Shown: positions 56,291 through 64,000 of the stretch, piece after piece
How the letters are laid out: the number at the start of each line of letters is the position of its first letter
Numbering within the stretch: the first letter of the stretch is position 1
Program-made: the position numbers and the translations under genes
Source: Lagopus muta
Taxonomy: Eukaryota; Chordata; Aves; Galliformes; Phasianidae
Assembly (NCBI RefSeq): GCF_023343835.1
Contig: NC_064443.1
Location: 15,252,001 to 15,316,000 of the forward strand
Reading direction: 5' to 3'
DNA length: 64,000 nt
Notes under the pieces: generated by a model
What the model saw: the letters and a program-made list of their open reading frames with translations, nothing else
The model's database searches: none
What the model was told of the DNA's origin: nothing

Positions 56291-59200
56291 CAGACTCAGG
56301 GTAATTAATTATTAAAATAAAGATTTCCTGCTTTTCTAAAGCTTGACTTATAATTGCAATGGCTGCATTAAGAGTCAGGGCTGGCAGGGAAATAGTGAAG
56401 GAGGAGAAGGTTTCACAAGGAAGCAATAACAAAATAGCTCATTTTTACCAAACAAAAGGACTGTTCCTCTAAATATAGATTCTCAACCCCCTGCTATTCA
56501 TAAGCAGAGGTTTAATAGTAGATCTTTAAGTTCTCTGTTCAGAAATTTCATTGCCAGCCAAAACAAGGGCTGAAGTACTGAAATACTGATGAAAACGATG
56601 CTGGAGGTCAGCAGCACCCTCATCATATACTGCAGAAATGTCACTAGATCTGGCAGCTGTGTACAGAAATGCCACATCGTGTCCCACATGTTGGAACACA
56701 CTGTGACTAAGGTGCTGCCATCACTTATGTGATGCAAGGTGGGGTTCACCCCTGCAGCATCGAGCCAGAACCATGGACCCTGGGGCAGCTCAGTAGCAAG
56801 CAGAGTCCAGGAAGTTGTGACAACTTTTAGAAAGGCTGGAACTCCTCTGTTCTTCTGCCAATCTATGAATGAAATCCAGTTTCTTGAAATAGCAGAGAAT
56901 ACACTTCTTTTAAGAGGCAAAGTTGGTGCTTAGGACTTTTCTTGCTAAAGGGATGCAGTCTCCTGTCTGGTTGATCTTGTAGACCTGTGCTCTGTTCCCT
57001 ATCAAAATGGATTTATGAGGCCCAATAGTCTATGAGAAGCATAACTGTAAGATTAAACATGAAACAGTCCTAGAAAAAAAGTGAAAGATCTGGAGAAAAG
57101 GGCACAGGATCTTTGTGTGCTGAATGCCTCTGAAGCACCCTGGCACTGCAGCACAGATCTGCTGACTGCACGCAAAAGGATTAGCATCTAGGATGATTCA
57201 CAGCTTCACAGATAATAAAAGCCTCAGACATCTTCCTTCCTTCAAGAGAGTTCATTATCACTCCATCTGCAGAGAGGAGACCAAGCACGTCTCCCCTTGA
57301 CCCTTAGGATCACTTTCCCAAGCCCTCTTGGACCCAGCCGCTCCTCAGAGGTGACAAGTGCAGATAGGAGCGACAGGTTGAATTATTACCTGTTCCTGTT
57401 TAGTTTCAGCACAACCACCAGATGACCCAGACATTGCAGAACAGACACTCCAAGCCCCAGATGTCCTACCCAACCCACTGTCCAACCAAACAGATGGTGC
57501 TCCTGCTGTGGACATGGGCAAAGGTAGTGGTTCTCCTCAGAGCAGCAGGCCTGGCTGTTGGGACCACAAAGCCTACTTGTGCTCCATCTGACCAAGGGGT
57601 TCTTGGCTGGTGGGTCGTGGCATGAATCCAATGCATAAAGAGCCCAAAGTCAACAGGACTGAACATTTTTGGCAAAAGGTTTGTTTGTTTCCCAGGAGAG
57701 GAATCTAGGAGAACACTTATCTGAAGTATTTTTTCCACTATGGAGAAGAATTAAAGAACGGACCCTTTCCTTCCCACGATGTACAGGGGAGATTTCTCCC
57801 CAGCAGCTATTGAGCAGAACTTGGACTGATCATAAACATCTACATCAGAACCTCCTCACACTGATCCTTGCCTCTCAATCTTGGTATTCTGTTTAATTTT
57901 CCACTCATCAATGTCAGCTCTATACAGACTGAAGGGCAGCTTGCCTCCAGAATAACCAGTCACAGCATTTAGCCACGTGCCATAATATGAATAGAAGTTC
58001 CTGTGTCCAACTGATCTCTAGCAGTAAACCAGTACCAATGCCATGTGCTTCCTATAGTCTATTAGACTTCCCAAGACATTTTAGACATCCTTCTAAAAGC
58101 TCACCAGAAACCTAAGGGACCACATCATGCCACTGGGGCATCCTCTGCTGAAAGCACATAACTGAACACTGAAAAAGACATTTATGCTCCCTGAAAGTGC
58201 ATCTTCACAGCTTGTAATCATGTGATACAACACTCCCTGCCAAGCAAAGATTTACAGATCTATGCTAATTAAGACCATTTGTTAATGGCTGCACACACTT
58301 TCCCTCATTCCCACTGTCACAAACAGTTTATGCCTGTTGCTAATGCAGTAATTCAAGATAATAGACGTAGATGTAACAAGATGTGGTTAATGAGATTAGC
58401 ATAAAATGTAAAGAGCAATAGCCACACCCACAGCAGCAAAAGCAATATTGTTGGACTACAGCATAAAGTTAATCAACCCACATCTACTTTGTGAACATTT
58501 ATACCTCGATAAGGACAGGACTTCAGACAACTTTTTCACTGACTAAAGTGACAGCAGGTGTGTGTCTCTGCTGAACTGTGTTGACAACACTTTTCAAGGT
58601 AGCCCTTGAAACCCCATTTATTACTGGGGAAAGTTCATTGTATGGTGATTTTCCTCTGTTCTTGAAGCCTCTTATCCTTGCGTAAACACTTGTTCTTATT
58701 CTTCAGCATGATCATTAGCAAGTTATTCCTGGGTTCTTATTTCACATTTGCTTATTCTAATAGTGGATTTTGGCTATACTGTTGGTGGAATTTAGAATGG
58801 CCTTGTTCATAGAAAACACTGACCATCTTCACAAATTAACCTGAAAAGCACATCAAAAATCAGCAGCTAGTTTTCAGAATCACATGCAAGATAAAGAGTT
58901 TCCTTCTTACTCTGCTCAAGTTGCTTAGAGCTAGTGATATAACTCTGTATCACAATATATATATAAATGATTATATGACTATATGTAAACGGTGATATAA
59001 ATAAATGCTCTACACGTACATGAACAGCCCATGCTACTGGTTCTACAGCAGCCAGTGTCCAATCCAACACCTACCTGGCATCACCAAGGTCTCCAACTTG
59101 TTCCCCTCCATATGACCTGAGATGAGAGGCAGCAACATGGGCTACCGTCACCACAAGGCAGTGGGACTCCTTTAGCAGCAGGTGCATTTTTTGTAGGTTT

Positions 59201-60103
59201 TTGTTATGTTTTAAAGCAAACAGAAAGGAAGAGTGGGATGCCTTGCATGCTCCAGTGGAGGTGGGTCAGCCTCCCAAGATACTACAAGGAACAGGTGTGA
59301 GAAGGAAGCAGCAAAGCAAGAGGGGAAAAAAAAAAATGAGCAGGGTTAAAAGTGCAAGAGAAAAAAAGGGGGAAGACACAGCAGAGAAGGTAAGGGGAGA
59401 GACGATTGATTTAGCAGCTTTTGAGTATGTCACAGCAGCAGGATCTTGGCAGCAGGATTTTGAAAAGCACTCCCTGACAAATGCTCCTTTGTGACAAATG
59501 CCAGACGTTTCCCATCATTTCCCAGCCTTTCAGTTTATGGTCTGCTGGCACACTCAAGAAAGTTATTTTTCCACTGAAGGACAACTGGGACCCAGAATGC
59601 CTGTGCACATAGGGCTCCCATCTGCAGGGGCAGCCAGAGCCCAGTGTCCCCTGGCCAGCAGGGAGCTCTACCATGCAGGGCTGCAGTTTGCCACTTGAAT
59701 ACCAGATAAGAACTGCCTGCTCAGAAAGGTATTTGAAGAAGCATTTATAAGAGCCTTCCAAGCCTCATACACGAAAAGCAACACGATAAAGAGTGCAGAC
59801 GGCTTTTTCAACACCAGGCAAATGCTTGAGGCTTGCTGCACATCTCTGCTGCAGCCACGCTGCTGGCCCAGGGATTTCCATGCTATGCTGCAACACCAGC
59901 TTCACCTTTAGTGTCTGACTTCCAGTTCCAGCCTTCAGGCTAGTTTCTCAGCTTCCTGAGCCCTGCTTGACCCTCTGAAAAAGCGGCACCTGTTCATTGC
60001 TGGGGGTTTGGTGACCTAGCCACTGGCCTCTGAAAGATGGAACAGGAACGTTGTAGAAAAACAATCTTTTGCATCAGCTATACACACGTACATCTGTCTC
60101 TCT

Positions 60104-60174
60104 CTTGGGAGGTTGGACCCAATGATCTCTGGAGGTCCCTTCCAACCCCTACAATTCTGTGATTCTGTGATTCT
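60104..60174 (+). repeat. CR1 LINE 3' end with tandem 8-mer tail
   Basis: GGTTGGACCCAATGATCTCT, GGAGGTCCCTTCCAACCCCT and then ATTCTGTG repeated. The short tandem 8-mer at the 3' end is the signature of CR1 elements, which lack a poly(A) tail. It lies antisense to FRMD4B. Confidence 0.92.
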
Positions 60175-63080
60175 CTGAGGACATAAGAGATCAGGCAAGA
60201 GAGTGAGATGCTCCCAGATTTTCATTGGCACCATTTAGATTCCCCTTTTGCAGGGGCCATTTCCTTGGTTTTGAAGATAAAACCCTTTGGTGTTTGAGCC
60301 CTCTGGGGCACATTGCCACTGGTCAGTCCCATATCCACACATAGAAAGCTGCTCAGCTGCATCAGCAGTGCATGTCTGTAGGATTTCTCTGTCAAATCTG
60401 ACAAAGCAGGATGGCTCTGCTTTAGCTGGGATTCACTGCAAAGCAAAATATGACCATTCACTGCTGCTACAACACTTGAAGGATCCCCAGCTCTGCCTCA
60501 CAACGACTGGCTGTTATTCCTAATGCTCACGCTCTCTCTTCCTGTTCGCACAGCAGTCAGATTAGCCACATTAATTGTGGCTTTTTAACATGTCTGAGTG
60601 CAGCAGCAAAGTTTACAGCCTGTTATCACAGCTCTGCCTGCTGATATAGAGATACAGGCAACCACAAGAAAAATAAAATATCCATGTAACAATGAAGGCC
60701 TGACAAGTCTGCAAAAGCAAGAGGCTGTAGCTGAAAAGCTGTCGTCTCATTTCCTCTAGGCACAGAACACGCACCACTGAGTACATCCCAGCCATCACAA
60801 GGGAGGAAAAAACAAATGAGGATTTTCTCTCTGTCTTTTTGTCCAGAGTCAGCACAGAGCCTGGACTAGGGCTAGAACTGCCTTACATGAAAAGGGGGAA
60901 TAAAAAAAGGGCTGTCAAGGGAGACTCGCATATGAATGAAAACACAACAATCTCTTTGCTGCCCCTCCAGAAAGTGTACCAACATCATGTACATAAAGAT
61001 ACTTTATTTACCATTTCTGTAACCATTAGAGCTACTTTGCCATGTGCAAGCAGCAAACCCCAAGAGACCAGATTGTTGAATTACTTGAAGTATGCTCTTT
61101 TTTCCTATATCTCGTTTTTTACTCAGCATTTCTGCACCTAATTCATGCCAATTCATTTGCTGCATAAGCACACTGTACTAATTCCTCAGAAGCCCTTCAT
61201 TTCTTCTTCTTTTTTTTTTTTCCTCCAAGTATCCTATTAAAAATAAAACTAAATTGACATCATTGCAGAAATGGCATAAGCTTTGGTTTGCCCTGAACTT
61301 TACGAATCTACAAGCAGTACCAATAGAAGAAACCTGCTGCTGAAATAACCAAAATAGAGTTAATGGTTCACAAGCAAGCTCCCAGTGAGGTATTTAAAGG
61401 AGAAATGCACAGAGAGTGGAGTCACAGCCAAAAGGCAAAATACACAGTGACTCACTCAGCAAACAAGAAGCCACGGAGCAAAGTGAGTGCACGCACAAGA
61501 GCAGAATGCTCAGCACTGATTTCTCAGCTGCATGGACATGATCAACTGGGAACAGTGGGCTGTGCTGGAGAAAGCCTCTGTAAATACCATTGCAGAGGCA
61601 TTTAAAATATGCAATTAAGAAAATCCCAACTAAATTGAATGGGTGTCTATGACAGGCACCAGATCACCTTGAGAGTGAATCCTGCTGGTTGTGTATTCAC
61701 CCACCAGTACAGCCCATACCCTGCTGGGAAGGACACACTGGGGCTGACAGAGGCATAAGGACTGTGCTCAGCCCTCAGTCACTGCTGACACCAACACCTG
61801 GGCTCCTCCCTGGGCTAAGCACCATTTGGATCCACTATGAGACCTCTCAGACCTCTCCAGGATGCAAACAGGCAAGTAGGGGATGTGCTGCAGATCTGCG
61901 CTTTGCTTTGAACCAAGCTCAGACCACATGGAGCTCTGGCCATTTGAACATGGTGAGGTTTCTGAAAATAGGCTGGGCAAGCTGGAACCAGCAGCCCTCA
62001 GTGTGTCCTCTCCTAGAGCTGGGCTGCTTTGCAGGCCAGCATTGCAGCTAGCAGGTGCTACAAGTCACAGAGCTGGTAGCTTTATCCAGGCAGCTCCTTC
62101 CTAGCACTGTCCACACCATTATTTCCATGCTCTTGTGCACCAACGTTCCCCTGTTTATTTGGCAGAATAACTATCCTCCCAAGCAAACACTACCCAAAAT
62201 TTAAGAGGGAGCGCTCACTCTTAATTAGGATTGTTGACACCAGTTTTCTGCCCCTAGACTAAGCACTTATTCTGTTCCTTAATGAAGTTTGTCACTGTGG
62301 GAGCTCCTGAGCCAGTTCCCCTGTGGCTGCAGCGTGGGAGCCTATCTTGCACACAAACCTCTTCCTGTTGCAGGCTGCATTTATCACTCACATACCGATA
62401 AATCCCAGTGTCTCACACATGTCAGCTATCAGGAATTCATTATTTAGTCTGTGTTATGTTACACCAGGCAGGAGTTATCTTTGCAGCCCACAGGCCAGAA
62501 TCAAAACCGAATGTGTCAGCTATTTAAAGAAAATGGAAGCCCTCCTCCAGCAACTTCATTAACCTCCAGGGAGCAGGGCTGGGTTTCAGGCCTGGAAGTG
62601 TTACCGTGGAAAACACGGTTCAAAATTATCAGAAAAACACTGTTTAAAAGCTACTTGCTCAATACATTTTCATTTGATGTTAATAGACTTTTTTTTCCTC
62701 CCCCCTCTGACACTGGAATAACAGTGCAGCATTTTTAGGATTGTCAATAACACTGGTTATAAACTCTATTATCAAGCTACAAAGGAACACTGTATTCTAT
62801 TACTATTTCTGAGGGCAAACAGTCCGTAAACTAAGCATAAGTGAATCATTTATTTCTCAAAGAGACAAGACTTCATATTACAGAGCATTAACATGGCAAA
62901 TAATCACCAGCCTGGTAACTGTTCTGGTTAGGTCTCTTGCAATCTAAAATTCCTAAAATAAATAACAAGCAGCTTTTTATTTTCCCTCTCCAAAATTCAA
63001 ACATGTCAGAAGCTGCAACTTGAATTTCATTCTCTTAAAAATCCTCAAAGTTTAAAATTCCAAGATTTTTTTAAAAATCA

Positions 63081-63205
63081 GAGAATCATTTGAACTGGGA
63101 GGGACTGTTAAAGGCCATCTGGTCCAACTCCCCAACAAGGAACAGGGACTCTGAAGCTTGATCTGGCCACCTTGGAGAAACCAGAGCGATCCCAGAAGAT
63201 GTGCA
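63081..63205 (-). repeat. CR1 LINE 3' fragment
   Basis: GAGAATCATTTGAACTGGGA, GGGACTGTTAAAGGCCATCT and GGTCCAACTCCCCAACAAGG form a reversed CR1 tail. The inner limit is uncertain. Confidence 0.8.
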
Positions 63206-64000
63206 CTGGGCATGCCACAGGTGGCATTCTGAAGTCTGTACTGAACAGGACAAAGCTTTTTTTTTTTTTAAATCAATGTCTTCAAAGCTAACATCTTTTC
63301 CAAGTGGGACTGGTGCGTCTTGTGTCATTCAATGCCAAAGCACACGTGTCTGTCCCAAGAAGACCCACTGCATGTCACCTGCAAGGGCTGAGCCCTGGGA
63401 TGCTCACACTGTCAGTGCCACTTGGCTGTGGGGTGACATCCATAGAAGCCAGTGGCTGTTACTGTCTCCAAGTGCCCACATGTCAGGTTTGCTCGCTGAA
63501 AATGAACAGATTTCCAAGGAATGCGCTCACTCACTGAGCACGAGAAGAGGGCGGGCAGCCTGTGGGAGATTACTGTGCTCTTCCTGCAAAGCCTTATCTG
63601 AGGAAGGGGTTACGGCAGAGCTGTGGGAGTTTATGGTGCCCTGGTACTGGCCTGCATATTCCCACCTGGAGCCAGCAAGAGAGATGTGCCCCCAACAAAA
63701 GCTCCTCATGAGGCAGGCAGAGATCACCAGCGCTGTCCAGACTGGCCCATTTTTAACTGACAGAGAGGTAATCTCCAGGACTTGAGGCAATTCTGCACTA
63801 ATCCTACATTAAAAAAATTAATCACGGCATTCTCACGTAAGCAGAAATGGTGCAAGATCCACATTCCAGAAAGTGATTCAAAATGGAATTGCCAAACGAT
63901 AGGCAACACGGAGCACTTCAACCCCAGGCACCATAATGGGAGGCAGCCTCTGCGCAGAGAGCAGAAAGGCTGCAGGATGGCGCTGGTGGGTTTGCTGGGC

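Larger units (their letters stand above)
54626..64000 (-). other. FRMD4B: FRMD4B intron running off the window
   Basis: At least 9.4 kb with no recognisable canonical FRMD4B exon. The expected upstream FERM exon (with a QEAKGDY-like motif) was looked for and not found, so it probably lies beyond 64000. The stretch contains two exon-like sequences (55120-55185, 59075-59116) and CR1 fragments at 56236, 60104 and 63081. Confidence 0.75.

Noticed and set aside
57372-57631. Possible FRMD4B exon before the donor-like CAG/GTAATA at 57389
   Set aside because: The translated frame has no likeness to FRMD4B and the acceptor is poor.
1-64000. tRNA genes, rRNA, CRISPR arrays, prokaryotic operons, endogenous retroviruses
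   Set aside because: None seen; the sequence is vertebrate nuclear DNA and the only interspersed repeats I can support are CR1 fragments.

Overview
This is a window of a vertebrate nuclear genome, almost certainly a bird and probably a galliform such as chicken. The genes have introns with GT/AG splice sites. Their proteins are close to human orthologues. The only clear interspersed repeats are CR1-type LINE 3' ends, including the tandem 8-mer tail. The gene order UBA3 - ARL6IP5 - LMOD3 - FRMD4B is the order of human 3p14.1. No viral, bacterial or CRISPR-like content was seen. Assignments rest on translating exons by eye and comparing them with remembered human orthologues; no database was searched.

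Layout. (1) 1-6721, minus: the first six coding exons of UBA3, catalytic subunit of the NEDD8 E1; the gene continues beyond base 1. (2) About 6120-7760: a GC-rich, CpG-rich region between the head-to-head starts of UBA3 (minus) and ARL6IP5 (plus), probably a bidirectional housekeeping promoter. (3) 7551-15477, plus: complete ARL6IP5 (JWA/PRAF3), three coding exons, 188 residues. (4) 18663-23216, minus: complete LMOD3 (leiomodin-3), three coding exons, 549 residues, convergent with ARL6IP5. Its last coding exon holds only eight codons and a stop. (5) 23217 to about 29270: intergenic DNA with the LMOD3 promoter. (6) About 29270-64000, minus: the 3' part of FRMD4B, sixteen coding exons giving the C-terminal 842 residues (rest of the FERM domain, CUPID region, disordered tail), plus a 1.5-kb 3' UTR. 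The 5' exons lie past base 64000.

The genes are neighbours, not a pathway: neddylation (UBA3), ER membrane traffic and glutamate-transporter control (ARL6IP5), sarcomeric actin nucleation (LMOD3), and epithelial polarity or Arf-GEF scaffolding (FRMD4B). The main points for a second look are a CpG island inside a FRMD4B intron with a consensus minus-strand donor (possible internal promoter for a FERM-truncated form), a 66-nt in-frame exon-like sequence in the FERM-encoding part of FRMD4B, the tiny last LMOD3 exon, a CR1 copy 47 bases past an LMOD3 donor, and a purine tract of almost 400 bases beside the internal CpG island. I found no clearly new biological system; this is conserved vertebrate DNA.
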